A DNA stretch of 64,000 nt from Thioalbus denitrificans (lineage in GTDB: Bacteria; Pseudomonadota; Gammaproteobacteria; DSM-26407). The translations under genes were made by a program, and so were the position numbers. This document shows positions 10,435 to 18,889 of this stretch, one piece after another; the first letter of the stretch is position 1; each line of letters begins with the position of its first letter. Where the stretch lies: positions 62,001 through 126,000 of the forward strand of contig NZ_QPJY01000004.1 in the NCBI RefSeq assembly GCF_003337735.1, in the 5' to 3' direction. Under the pieces are notes generated by a model. It saw nothing but the letters and a program-made list of their open reading frames with translations, did not search any database and had not been told where the DNA came from.

Positions 10435-12267
10435 ATGGGCCGATTCAACCCCATCGCCGCACTGGGCGCCGGCATCCTGGCGCTGCTCACCACCGCCGCC
10501 CCGGCCATCGGGGCTACCGTCAGCCATGGACTGGCGATGCACGGGGACCTCAAGTACGGTCCCGGCTTCACCCACTTCGACTACGCCCGTCCCGAGGCCC
10601 CCAAGGGCGGCGACGTGCGCCTTGCGGCCGTGGGCACCTACGACACCCTCAACCCCTTCACCCTCAAGGGGGTGTCCGCCTCCGGCCTGGGCCGACTCTT
10701 CGATACCCTCACGATCCGGTCCGACGATGAAGCGTTCTCCGAGTACGGACTGCTGGCGGAGACCATCGAAATCCCGGAGGATCGCTCCTGGGTCGCCTAC
10801 ACCCTGCGCCCCGAGGCGCGCTTTCACGACGGTTCCCCGGTCACGCCCGAGGATGTCATCTTCTCCTTCAACACCCTGAAGGAGAAGGGGCACCCCTTCT
10901 ACCGCGCCTACTACGGCAGCGTCGCCAGGGCGGAGAAGGTGGGAGACAGGAAGGTGAAGTTCACCTTCGACGCCGGCGAAAACCGCGAGTTGGCCCTCAT
11001 CATCGGCCAGCTTCCGGTCCTCTCACGGGCCGACTGGGAGGGCAAGGACTTCGCCGCCACCACCCTGAAGGCGCCGCTCGGCAGCGGCCCCTACGAGGTG
11101 GCCGCCTCGGACCCGGGGCGTTCCATCACCTACCGGCGGGTGGCGGACTACTGGGGCGGGGACCTGCCGGTCAACCGCGGACGGGACAACTTCGACACCA
11201 TCCGCGTCGACTACTACCGCGACGCCACCGTGGCGCTGGAGGCCTTCAAGGCCGGCGAGTACGACTTCCGGCTGGAGAACACGGCCAAGAACTGGGCCAC
11301 CGCCTACGATGTTCCTCCCGTGAACGAGGGATTCATCAAGCTGGAGGAGATCCCCAACGAGCAGCCGACCGGAATGCAGGCCTTCGTCTACAATACCCGC
11401 CGCGAGCTGTTCAGCGATCCGCGGGTACGCGAGGCCCTGGCCTACGCCTTCGATTTCGAGTGGACCAACAAGAACCTCTTCTATGGCGCCTACACCCGCA
11501 CCCGCAGCTACTTCTCCAACTCGGAGCTGGCGGCCCGGGGCCTGCCCTCCCCCGGCGAGCTGAAGGTGCTGGAGCCCTACCGCGGCAAGGTGCCCGAGGC
11601 GGTCTTCACCACGGCCTACGAGCCCCCCGCCAGCGACGGCAGCGGCAACATCCGCGGCAACCTGCGCAAGGCCACGGAACTGCTCCGGCAAACCGGCTGG
11701 GAGATCCGCGGACGGCAGCTGGTCGACAGCGCCACCGGCAGGCCCTTCAGCTTCGAGATCCTGCTCGTGAACCCCGCCTTCGAGCGGGTCGTGCTGCCCT
11801 TCGTCCGCAATCTCGAGCGGCTCGGCATCGAGGCACGGGTGCGGACCGTTGACACCACCCAGTACCAGAACCGTCTCAACGACTTCGATTTCGACATGAT
11901 CGTGGATGTCTTCGGCCAGTCCCTCTCCCCGGGCAACGAGCAGCGCGACTTCTGGTCCTGCGAGGCCGCCAGGACCCCGGGCAGCCGCAACACCGCCGGC
12001 GTCTGCGACCCGGTGGTCGACGCACTGGTGGAGAAGGTCATCAGCGCCACGGACCGGCAGGAGCTCATCGATCGCACCCGCGCGCTCGACCGGGTCCTGC
12101 AGTGGGGCTTCTACGTCATCCCCAACTGGCACACCCGCGTCTACCGCGTCGCCTACTGGGACAAGTTCTCCCGCCCCGCGGTGACCCCCAGGTACGACCT
12201 CGGCTTCGGCTTCTGGTGGGTGGACCCCGACAAGGCCGCCGCCCTGACCGCCAAGCGCGGTAAGTGA
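10435..12267 (+). CDS. yejA: Periplasmic substrate-binding protein of a YejA-type peptide ABC importer
   Basis: 610 residues, family 5 solute-binding protein. The start at 10435 is preceded by GGGAGAGGG and begins a clear signal peptide ending near PAIGA. Family features are GLAMHGDLKYGPGFTHFDYARPEAPKGG, RPEARFHDGSPVTPEDVIFSF and the closing YRVAYWDKFSRP block. In E. coli YejA delivers peptides, including microcin C, to the YejBEF transporter. The permease and ATPase genes follow, separated by a 213-bp gap that holds a repeat element. Confidence 0.9.
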   Translation: MGRFNPIAALGAGILALLTTAAPAIGATVSHGLAMHGDLKYGPGFTHFDYARPEAPKGGDVRLAAVGTYDTLNPFTLKGVSASGLGRLFDTLTIRSDDEAFSEYGLLAETIEIPEDRSWVAYTLRPEARFHDGSPVTPEDVIFSFNTLKEKGHPFYRAYYGSVARAEKVGDRKVKFTFDAGENRELALIIGQLPVLSRADWEGKDFAATTLKAPLGSGPYEVAASDPGRSITYRRVADYWGGDLPVNRGRDNFDTIRVDYYRDATVALEAFKAGEYDFRLENTAKNWATAYDVPPVNEGFIKLEEIPNEQPTGMQAFVYNTRRELFSDPRVREALAYAFDFEWTNKNLFYGAYTRTRSYFSNSELAARGLPSPGELKVLEPYRGKVPEAVFTTAYEPPASDGSGNIRGNLRKATELLRQTGWEIRGRQLVDSATGRPFSFEILLVNPAFERVVLPFVRNLERLGIEARVRTVDTTQYQNRLNDFDFDMIVDVFGQSLSPGNEQRDFWSCEAARTPGSRNTAGVCDPVVDALVEKVISATDRQELIDRTRALDRVLQWGFYVIPNWHTRVYRVAYWDKFSRPAVTPRYDLGFGFWWVDPDKAAALTAKRGK

Positions 12268-12273
12268 CTTTCT

Positions 12274-12467
12274 AATAGACAGGATTTACAGGATTCACAG
12301 GATTGCTTGATTATGAGGCACTATCCCTATCGAGACGTCCCATGACACTTCACATGTCACCATCCGCCCCGGGTCGAAAACCATTCGGGGCGGAGTCACC
12401 ACAACCAGTGACATCCTCCAATGGGACCTCTTTGAACATCCTGTTAATCCTGTAAATCCTGTCTATT
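12274..12467. repeat. Inverted iterated repeat, CAGGATTTA family, between yejA and yejB
   Basis: The left arm (12274-12304) has ACAGGATT/TACAGGATT units and the right arm (about 12435-12467) the complementary AATCCTGTA units. The roughly 130-bp core contains its own perfect palindrome, TCCGCCCCG (12363-12371) and CGGGGCGGA (12386-12394). A second element with the same arms but a different core lies at 63794-63992. Confidence 0.8.
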
Positions 12468-12480
12468 CAAAATAACAACC

Positions 12481-13578
12481 ATGCTCGCCTACATTCTCCG
12501 GCGCCTGCTGCTGATCATCCCGACGCTGTTCGGCATCATGGTGCTGAACTTCGTCATCGTGCAGGCGGCGCCCGGCGGACCGGTTGAACGGCTCATCGCC
12601 GAGCTCAAGGGAACCGGCGTGGAGGCCACGGCGCGGGTGGGCGGCAGCAGCGTGGGCGAGACCGGAGGGCGCATCTCCAGCACCGGGGAGTCCTCCCAGT
12701 ACCGCGGCGCGCAGGGGCTGGACCCGGAGCTCATCAAGGAGATCGAGAAGCTCTACGGCTTCGACAAGCCGCCCTGGGAGCGTTTCTGGGGGATGATCAG
12801 CAACTACGTACACTTCGACTTCGGCGACAGCTTCTACCGTGACCAGTCGGTGGTGGATCTCGTCATCGACAAGATGCCCGTTTCCATCTCGCTGGGGCTG
12901 TGGACCACGATCCTGGTCTACCTCATCTCCATCCCGCTCGGCATCGCCAAGGCGGTGCGCGACGGCAGCCGCTTCGACGTGTGGACCTCGGCGGTGGTGA
13001 TCGTGGGCTACTCCATTCCCGGATTCCTGTTCGCCGTGCTGCTGGTGGTGCTCTTCGCCGGCGGCAGCTTCCTGGACTGGTTCCCCCTGCGCGGGCTGGT
13101 ATCCGAGAACTGGGAGGATCTCGCCTGGCCGGCGCGCATCGCCGACTACTTCTGGCACATCACCCTGCCGGTGCTGGCCATGACCATCGGCGGCTTCGCC
13201 GGACTCACCATGCTCACCAAGAACTCCTTCCTGGAGGAGATCAACAAGCAGTACGTGGTCACGGCCAAGGCCAAGGGGCTGGACGAGCGCCGGGTGCTCT
13301 ACGGCCACGTCTTCCGCAACGCCATGCTGATCGTTGTGGCGGGCTTTCCCAGCGCCTTCGTGAGCATCCTGTTCACCGGCTCGCTGTTGATCGAGGTGAT
13401 CTTCTCCCTCGACGGGCTGGGGCTGCTGGGCTTCGAGGCGGCCATCAACCGCGACTACCCGGTCATGTTCGGCACCCTCTACTTCTTCACCCTGCTCGGA
13501 CTGCTGCTGAACCTGGCCGGTGACCTGATGTACGTGGTGATAGACCCGCGCATCGACTTCGAGAGCCGGGAGGTGTGA
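12481..13578 (+). CDS. yejB: Peptide ABC transporter permease YejB
   Basis: Inner-membrane permease of 365 residues with the BPD-transport-1 fold. [20 protein letters not shown] is the usual first membrane segment. A periplasmic loop holds [16 protein letters not shown]. Cytoplasmic EAA-type contact loop: [22 protein letters not shown]. No strong Shine-Dalgarno sequence is seen right before the ATG, because the repeat element at 12274-12467 ends only 13 bp upstream. It pairs with YejE to form the channel. Confidence 0.92.
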   Translation: MLAYILRRLLLIIPTLFGIMVLNFVIVQAAPGGPVERLIAELKGTGVEATARVGGSSVGETGGRISSTGESSQYRGAQGLDPELIKEIEKLYGFDKPPWERFWGMISNYVHFDFGDSFYRDQSVVDLVIDKMPVSISLGLWTTILVYLISIPLGIAKAVRDGSRFDVWTSAVVIVGYSIPGFLFAVLLVVLFAGGSFLDWFPLRGLVSENWEDLAWPARIADYFWHITLPVLAMTIGGFAGLTMLTKNSFLEEINKQYVVTAKAKGLDERRVLYGHVFRNAMLIVVAGFPSAFVSILFTGSLLIEVIFSLDGLGLLGFEAAINRDYPVMFGTLYFFTLLGLLLNLAGDLMYVVIDPRIDFESREV

Positions 13579-13610
13579 TGTGGATGTGAGGGGTGAGGCT
13601 TCGGTGAGGC

Positions 13611-13683
13611 GCAGGATGGGCAAAGGAGCGGAGCGACATGCCCATCCTGCTGCGCGCGATGGGCACGCTGTGCTTTTCCCATC
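13611..13683. repeat. REP-like palindrome pair between yejB and yejE
   Basis: First palindrome: GCAGGATGGG (13611-13620) and CCCATCCTGC (13641-13650), a perfect 10-bp stem. A second, GATGGG...CCCATC at 13658-13683, repeats the same sequence in the opposite phase (GATGGGCACGCTGTGC). This GATGGGCA/GCCCATCCTG pattern is a widespread REP-type intergenic repeat in proteobacteria, cited here from general knowledge. Confidence 0.65.
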
Positions 13684-13725
13684 CTGCGGGCAGGCGACCG
13701 GCAACCGGCCGCTGGAGAATTCCAA

Positions 13726-14751
13726 ATGGCCCTGAGCCCCCTCAACCAGCGCCGGCTCCACAGTTTCCGCGCCAACCGCCGCGGCTGGTGGTCGCTGTGG
13801 ATTTTCCTGCTGCTGTTCACCCTGAGCCTATTCGCGGAGTTCATCGCCAACGACAAGCCGCTGCTGGTGCGCTATGACGGCGGGTGGTACTTCCCGGTGG
13901 TGCAGGAGTACGCCGAGATCACCTTCGGCGGAGAGTTCGCCACCGAGGCGGACTATCGCGATCCCTACGTGCAGGACCTGATCGACGCCAGGGGCTGGAT
14001 GATCTGGCCGCCCATCCGCTACAGCTACCAGACCATCAACTACGATCTCCCCGTCCCCGCCCCGTCCCCGCCCTCGGCGGAAAACTGGCTCGGCACCGAC
14101 GACCAGGGACGGGACGTGCTGGCGCGGCTCATCTACGGCTTCCGCATCTCGGTGCTGTTCGGCCTGGCGCTGACGCTGGCCAGCTCCGTCATCGGCGTGG
14201 CCGCCGGCGCCGTGCAGGGCTACCTGGGGGGCTGGACCGATCTCCTGTTCCAGCGCTTCATCGAGATCTGGTCGGGACTGCCGGTGCTCTACCTGCTCAT
14301 CATCCTGGCCAGCGTGGTGGAGCCCAACTTCTGGTGGCTGCTGGGACTGATGCTGCTGTTCTCGTGGATGACCCTGGTGGGAGTGGTGCGGGCGGAATTC
14401 CTGCGCGGGCGCAACTTCGACTACGTCCGCGCCGCCCGGGCGCTGGGGGTGAACAAGCTGACCATCATGTTCCGCCACGTCCTGCCCAATGCCATGGTGG
14501 CCACCTTCACCTTCCTGCCCTTCATCCTCAACGGCTCCATCACCACCCTGACCTCGCTGGACTTCCTCGGCTTCGGTCTGCCCCCCGGCTCGGCCTCGCT
14601 GGGCGAGTTGCTGGCCCAGGGCAAGTCCAACCTGCAGGCGCCCTGGCTGGGCATCACCGCGTTCACCGTGCTGGCGCTGATGCTGAGCCTGCTCATCTTC
14701 GTCGGCGAAGCCGCCCGCGACGCCTTCGATCCGCGCAAGACCACGCTATGA
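13726..14751 (+). CDS. yejE: Peptide ABC transporter permease YejE
   Basis: Second permease of the importer, 341 residues. An N-terminal membrane segment (WWSLWIFLLLFTLSLFAEFI) is followed by the long YejE-specific periplasmic region with GWMIWPPIRYSYQTINYDLP and NWLGTDDQGRDVLARLIYGF. The cytoplasmic ATPase-contact loop is RAARALGVNKLTIMFRHVLPNAM. The start is preceded by a weak GGAGAATTCCAA. A 147-bp gap with a REP-like palindrome separates it from yejB. Confidence 0.93.
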   Translation: MALSPLNQRRLHSFRANRRGWWSLWIFLLLFTLSLFAEFIANDKPLLVRYDGGWYFPVVQEYAEITFGGEFATEADYRDPYVQDLIDARGWMIWPPIRYSYQTINYDLPVPAPSPPSAENWLGTDDQGRDVLARLIYGFRISVLFGLALTLASSVIGVAAGAVQGYLGGWTDLLFQRFIEIWSGLPVLYLLIILASVVEPNFWWLLGLMLLFSWMTLVGVVRAEFLRGRNFDYVRAARALGVNKLTIMFRHVLPNAMVATFTFLPFILNGSITTLTSLDFLGFGLPPGSASLGELLAQGKSNLQAPWLGITAFTVLALMLSLLIFVGEAARDAFDPRKTTL

Positions 14752-14765
14752 AAACCCTGACTGCC

Positions 14766-14897
14766 CATCCACGGATGACACGGATCGCGCCGATTTCCGC
14801 TGGTGCAGCGGCCACGGGACGGGTGGATCCCTTCGCCGCCGCCCATGGCGTCAGGCGCAATCCGCCCACAGCCCGTTCCAATCCGCGCGGTCTGTGG
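14766..14897. repeat. Degenerate inverted iterated repeat between yejE and yejF
   Basis: The left arm, from about 14766, reads CCACGGATGACACGGAT followed by GCGCCGATT. The right arm (about 14880-14897) reads AATCCGCGCGGTCTGTGG, its degenerate complement. Unit spacing and composition resemble the CAGATTA family, but the arms have diverged. Confidence 0.5.
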
Positions 14898-14937
14898 AGA
14901 GAAAATCATGCCGACGCCACCGGGAACGGGGGGCACC

Positions 14938-16566
14938 ATGGCTGAGCTGCTGCTGGAGGTGGACGACCTGTCGGCGAGCTTCGACACGCCGGGGGGGACG
15001 GTGGAGGCGGTCAAGGGGGCCTCCTTCGGCATCCGCCGCGGGGAGACCCTGGCGCTGGTGGGCGAAAGCGGCTCGGGCAAGTCGGTCACGGCCCTGTCCC
15101 TGCTGCAGCTGCTGCCCTACCCCCGCGCCCGCCACCCCTCCGGCAGCATCCGCTTCCTGGGCCAGGAGTTGATGGGGGCCTCGCCGCGGACCCTGCGCTC
15201 CATCCGCGGCGATCGCATCAGCATGATCTTCCAGGAGCCCATGACCTCGCTGAACCCGCTGCACACCATCGAGAAGCAGATCGGCGAGACCCTCCAGCTG
15301 CACAAGGGGCTGCGGCCCGCCCAGGCCCGGGAGCGCATCCTGGACCTGCTGCGGCTGGTGGGGCTGCCGGAGGCGGAAAAGCGCCTCAATGCCTATCCGC
15401 ACCAGCTCTCCGGCGGCCAGCGCCAGCGGGTGATGATTGCCATGGCGCTGGCCAACGAGCCCGACCTGCTCATCGCCGACGAGCCCACCACCGCCCTGGA
15501 CGTGACCATCCAGGCCCAGATCCTGGAGCTGCTGCAGGACCTGCGCGAACGGCTGGGCATGGCGCTGCTGCTCATCACCCACGACCTGGGCGTGGTGCAC
15601 AAGGTGGCGGACCGGGTGTGTGTCATGCAGGGCGGGGAGATCGTGGAATCCGGACCGGTGGCGCAGGTCTTCGCGGCCCCCGCCCACCCCTACACCCGGC
15701 GCCTGCTCGCCTCCGAGCCCGGCGGCCACCCGGTGGAGGCGCCGGCCGACGCCCCCGTGCTGCTGGAAGCCGAGGCGATCAAGGTCTGGTTCCCCATCAA
15801 GCGCGGCTTCCTGCGCCGCACGGTGGACCACGTGAAGGCGGTGGACGGCATCTCGCTGACCGTGCGCGAGGGGCATACCGTGGGCATCGTGGGCGAGAGC
15901 GGCTCGGGCAAGACCACCCTGGGGCTGGCCCTCCTGCGGCTGGAATCGAGCCGCGGCAGCATCCGTTTCGACGGCCGCGAGCTGCAGGGGCTCAAGAGCC
16001 GGACCCTGCGCCCGCTGCGACGGGAGATGCAGATCGTCTTCCAGGATCCCTTCGGCTCCCTGAGTCCGCGCATGTCGGTGGGACAGATCATCGAGGAGGG
16101 CCTGCGGGTCCACGGACTCGGCGGCACGGCGGCCGAGCGCGATGGCCTGATCGGCCAGGCCCTGGAGGAGGTGGGACTGGAGCCCGGGAGCCGCCACCGC
16201 TACCCCCACGAGTTCTCCGGGGGCCAGCGCCAGCGCATCGCCATCGCCCGGGCCATGGTGCTGAAACCCCGACTGCTGGTGCTCGACGAGCCCACCTCCG
16301 CGCTGGACCGCTCGGTGCAGGCCCAGATCGTGGACCTGCTGCGGACGCTCCAGGCGCGCCACCGCCTCGCCTACCTCTTCATCAGCCACGATCTCAAGGT
16401 GGTGCGCGCCCTCAGTGACGAAATCCTGGTGATGCGGGCCGGAGAAGTGGTTGAACAGGGGCCCGCACGGCGCATCTTCAACGCCCCCGAAGCGCCCTAC
16501 ACCCGCGCCCTGCTCGCCGCGGCCTTCGACCTGCATGCGACCGAGGGGCCGGAAGTGGCGACCTGA
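14938..16566 (+). CDS. yejF: Peptide ABC transporter ATPase YejF, tandem nucleotide-binding domains
   Basis: Two ABC domains in one 542-residue chain. Domain 1: Walker A GESGSGKS (42-49), signature [15 protein letters not shown], Walker [14 protein letters not shown]. Domain 2: Walker [10 protein letters not shown] (from about 319), signature [15 protein letters not shown], Walker [16 protein letters not shown] hydrolysis here drives import through YejBE. The start at 14938 ([11 protein letters not shown]) is preferred to upstream ATGs because it begins the first ABC strand and follows GGAACGGGGGGCACC. Confidence 0.95.
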   Translation: MAELLLEVDDLSASFDTPGGTVEAVKGASFGIRRGETLALVGESGSGKSVTALSLLQLLPYPRARHPSGSIRFLGQELMGASPRTLRSIRGDRISMIFQEPMTSLNPLHTIEKQIGETLQLHKGLRPAQARERILDLLRLVGLPEAEKRLNAYPHQLSGGQRQRVMIAMALANEPDLLIADEPTTALDVTIQAQILELLQDLRERLGMALLLITHDLGVVHKVADRVCVMQGGEIVESGPVAQVFAAPAHPYTRRLLASEPGGHPVEAPADAPVLLEAEAIKVWFPIKRGFLRRTVDHVKAVDGISLTVREGHTVGIVGESGSGKTTLGLALLRLESSRGSIRFDGRELQGLKSRTLRPLRREMQIVFQDPFGSLSPRMSVGQIIEEGLRVHGLGGTAAERDGLIGQALEEVGLEPGSRHRYPHEFSGGQRQRIAIARAMVLKPRLLVLDEPTSALDRSVQAQIVDLLRTLQARHRLAYLFISHDLKVVRALSDEILVMRAGEVVEQGPARRIFNAPEAPYTRALLAAAFDLHATEGPEVAT

Positions 16567-16584
16567 TGGGGGGGCTGGTGGGGA

Positions 16585-16780
16585 CTAGTGTACTGCGCCG
16601 CTCTTGGAGGTACTTTCAGAGCCCCCCGAAAGTGCCAGGACAAGGCGCAGTGCGCAGGCAATGGTTGTTCCCTTGCCAAGCGCTGCAACGCCGTCATGGC
16701 ACTTTCGGGGGGCTCCCTGCGGGCGCGCCGCTGGCCGGCGACTCGCTGAATGGGCCTCCAAGAGCGGCGCAGTACACTAG
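16585..16780. mobile_element. MITE-like element with 26-bp perfect inverted ends
   Basis: The ends at 16585-16610 and 16755-16780 are perfect 26-bp inverted repeats. The outermost four bases, CTAG at both ends, could be a 4-bp target duplication, leaving a 22-bp terminal repeat starting TGTACTGCGCCGC. A second perfect 18-bp inverted pair lies inside (16619-16636 and 16698-16715; core CCCCCCGAAAGTGCC). The 196-bp unit has no coding capacity. It sits 19 bp after the yejF stop codon and may act as its terminator. No transposase in the window could mobilise it. Confidence 0.75.
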
Positions 16781-16928
16781 GAGCCGGGGTCAGGTTCGGC
16801 TATGATTCCCGCCACAGAAAGAATGTCCGGCCACTGGCAGCGGACACGCAGGGCCCGGGATTGAACGGATGGAGCAGCGACAGGGATAGTGCGCCGGCAC
16901 GGCGCCTTACCGCGAGGCCCCACTGCTC

Positions 16929-17822
16929 ATGAGTTTTCTGGATCGTATTCGCGCCTGCAACACCTTCGACCTCAGCAATTACCTCCCCTTCTGTATCGAT
17001 CGTCAGCAGGTGGGCTGGATCCGTCCGGCGGTAAGGGACATCCTCGCCGAATGGCCCGAGGTATTCATTATCCGGCCTGGTCACGTGGATTTCGCACACC
17101 GTTTCAACACCATCGACCAGAGAACCGCGGTCCTCGACCGGATCACCCATACCCTGGTGAAGCGGGGCACCATCGCGCGCCGGCATGGCGAGCGCTACCC
17201 GGTCACCGCCCGGGACCGGCTCCGTCCACTCCTGCTCATCGATCGCGCCGCAACCTCCACCTACGGCGTGCGATCCTTCGGCCAGCATCTCAACGGCTTC
17301 GTCCGCACACCCGCGGGACTCAAGCTGTGGGTCGCCCGCCGGGCCGTTGACAAGCCCACCTACCCGGGGATGCTCGACAACCTGGTGGCGGGCGGACTGC
17401 CCTACGGCATCGCCCTGGCCGACAACCTGGCCAAGGAGTGCTGGGAGGAAGCGGCCATTCCCCCGACCCTGGCCGCCAGGGCGCGTCCGGTCGGTGCCAT
17501 CTCCTACTGCTGGGAAACCCCCGCCGGGCTGAAGCCGGATGTGATGTTCACCTATGACCTGGAACTGCCGGAGAGTTACACTCCCCGCTGTACCGATGGC
17601 GAGGTGGAGTCCTTCGAGCTGTGGCCGGTTGAGCAGGTGGCCGAAATGGTCCAGGGCAGCAACGCATTCAAGCCCAACTGCAACCTCGTCATCATCGACT
17701 TCCTGATCCGGCACGGTGTAATCAGCGCCGACGATCCGGACTACCTCGAACTGGTGACCGGGTTGCGGCGCCCGCTGAACCTGGCCGCACTGCACGAGAA
17801 TCGTTCCCTGCCAGAACCATGA
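16929..17822 (+). CDS. Nudix hydrolase with N-terminal DUF4743-type domain
   Basis: 297 residues. The N-terminal half (about 1-125) resembles the DUF4743 region found next to Nudix domains in the thiamine-related Tnr3/YJR142W group. The Nudix box is at about 153-176: GGLPYGIALADNLAKEC then WEEAAI. The first Glu of the consensus GX5EX7REUXEEXGU is Ile and RE is KE, possibly a family trait, while the metal-binding EE pair is kept. Characterised relatives act on oxidised thiamine diphosphates; the substrate here is unproven. The TGA overlaps the ATG of the next gene by 4 bp. Confidence 0.82.
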   Translation: MSFLDRIRACNTFDLSNYLPFCIDRQQVGWIRPAVRDILAEWPEVFIIRPGHVDFAHRFNTIDQRTAVLDRITHTLVKRGTIARRHGERYPVTARDRLRPLLLIDRAATSTYGVRSFGQHLNGFVRTPAGLKLWVARRAVDKPTYPGMLDNLVAGGLPYGIALADNLAKECWEEAAIPPTLAARARPVGAISYCWETPAGLKPDVMFTYDLELPESYTPRCTDGEVESFELWPVEQVAEMVQGSNAFKPNCNLVIIDFLIRHGVISADDPDYLELVTGLRRPLNLAALHENRSLPEP

Positions 17823-18670
17823 CCATGAATCCGTCTCTCCGCAACACCCTGTTCCTGCTGCCCCTGCTGGCCCTCCTCCTGGCCGCGGCGTCCCCCGCCG
17901 GCGCCGCCGACGCCCCCTGGCTCCGCTCGTCCAAGGGACTGGTCCTCGGCCTCAGCGACGGCCGCGAGCTCTACGCCAAGGAGGCGGACACGCCCACGCC
18001 CATCGCCTCGCTGACCAAGCTCATGACCGCCATGGTGATCCTCGACGCCGGGCTCAAGCTGGAGGAGCCCGTCGTGGTCACCAGCGCTGACCGCGACCGC
18101 ATCCGCGGCAGCAGCTCGCGGCTGCTGCCGGGCACCAGCGTCTCGCGCCGGGTTCTCCTGCTGCTGGCGCTCATGGCCTCGGAGAACCGCGCGGCAAACG
18201 CCCTGGCACGCACCTATCCCGGCGGCACCCCGGCCTTCGTGGCGGCGATGAACCGCAAGGCGCAGGGGCTGGGCCTGAACCAGACGAAGTTCGCCGATCC
18301 CGCCGGCCTGGACAGCGGCAATGTCTCCACGGCCCGCGAGCTGGCCAACCTCGTCCGCACGGCCATGGACTATCCCCTCATCCGCCAGTACACCACCACC
18401 TGGGAGCACGAGGTGGCGGTGGGCAGGGGCAAGAGCCGGCAGGTCATCCGCTTCCGCAACACCAACCGCCTGCTGCGCAACGAGAGCTGGGACATCGCCC
18501 TGAGCAAGACCGGCTACATTTCCGATTCGGGCCGCTGCCTGGTCATGCAGGCGCGCATCGCCGGAGAACCGGTCATCCTGGTGCTGCTCGACTCCTGGGG
18601 CAAGCTGAGCCCCATGGGGGACGCCAACCGCGTGCGCAAGTGGATGGAGAAGCACCACCGGGATACCTGA
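17819..18670 (+). CDS. pbpG: PBP7-type D-alanyl-D-alanine endopeptidase
   Basis: Periplasmic low-molecular-mass penicillin-binding protein of 283 residues (family S11) that cleaves D-Ala-DAP cross-links in peptidoglycan. A signal peptide ends near SPAGAA (residue 30). The three active-site motifs are present: SLTK (64-67), SEN (121-123) and KTG (230-232). There is no C-terminal amphipathic anchor such as DacA has, which favours PbpG. The start overlaps the Nudix stop (ATGA). A second ATG at 17825 is possible and would shorten the signal peptide by two residues. Confidence 0.9.
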   Translation: MTMNPSLRNTLFLLPLLALLLAAASPAGAADAPWLRSSKGLVLGLSDGRELYAKEADTPTPIASLTKLMTAMVILDAGLKLEEPVVVTSADRDRIRGSSSRLLPGTSVSRRVLLLLALMASENRAANALARTYPGGTPAFVAAMNRKAQGLGLNQTKFADPAGLDSGNVSTARELANLVRTAMDYPLIRQYTTTWEHEVAVGRGKSRQVIRFRNTNRLLRNESWDIALSKTGYISDSGRCLVMQARIAGEPVILVLLDSWGKLSPMGDANRVRKWMEKHHRDT

Positions 18671-18704
18671 GTCTTTCGACTTGAGTGACCCATGACCTGA
18701 CTTG

Positions 18705-18845
18705 CCACAGAGGACACGGAGAACGCGGAGAAGCAGCTGTATGGCACTGTGCCAGGAGCCGGTGACATCCTCCCGAACCGTACCCGCGCAGGGCCATTCC
18801 ACGGAAAATTCCCGGTGACCCCCGCGGCCCCCGTGGCCTCTGTGG
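18705..18845. repeat. Inverted iterated repeat, CACAGAGGACACGGAG family
   Basis: The left arm (18705-18731) has CACAGAGGA, CACGGAGAA and CGCGGAGA units. The right arm (about 18821-18845) has CCGCGGCC, CCCGTGGCC and TCTGTGG. The core is about 90 bp. It fills most of the gap between pbpG and gabD and ends 45 bp before the gabD start. Confidence 0.7.
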
Positions 18846-18889
18846 CAAAGACACTGTCCGTCCTGGACGATGACTTCGAGGAGCTGACC

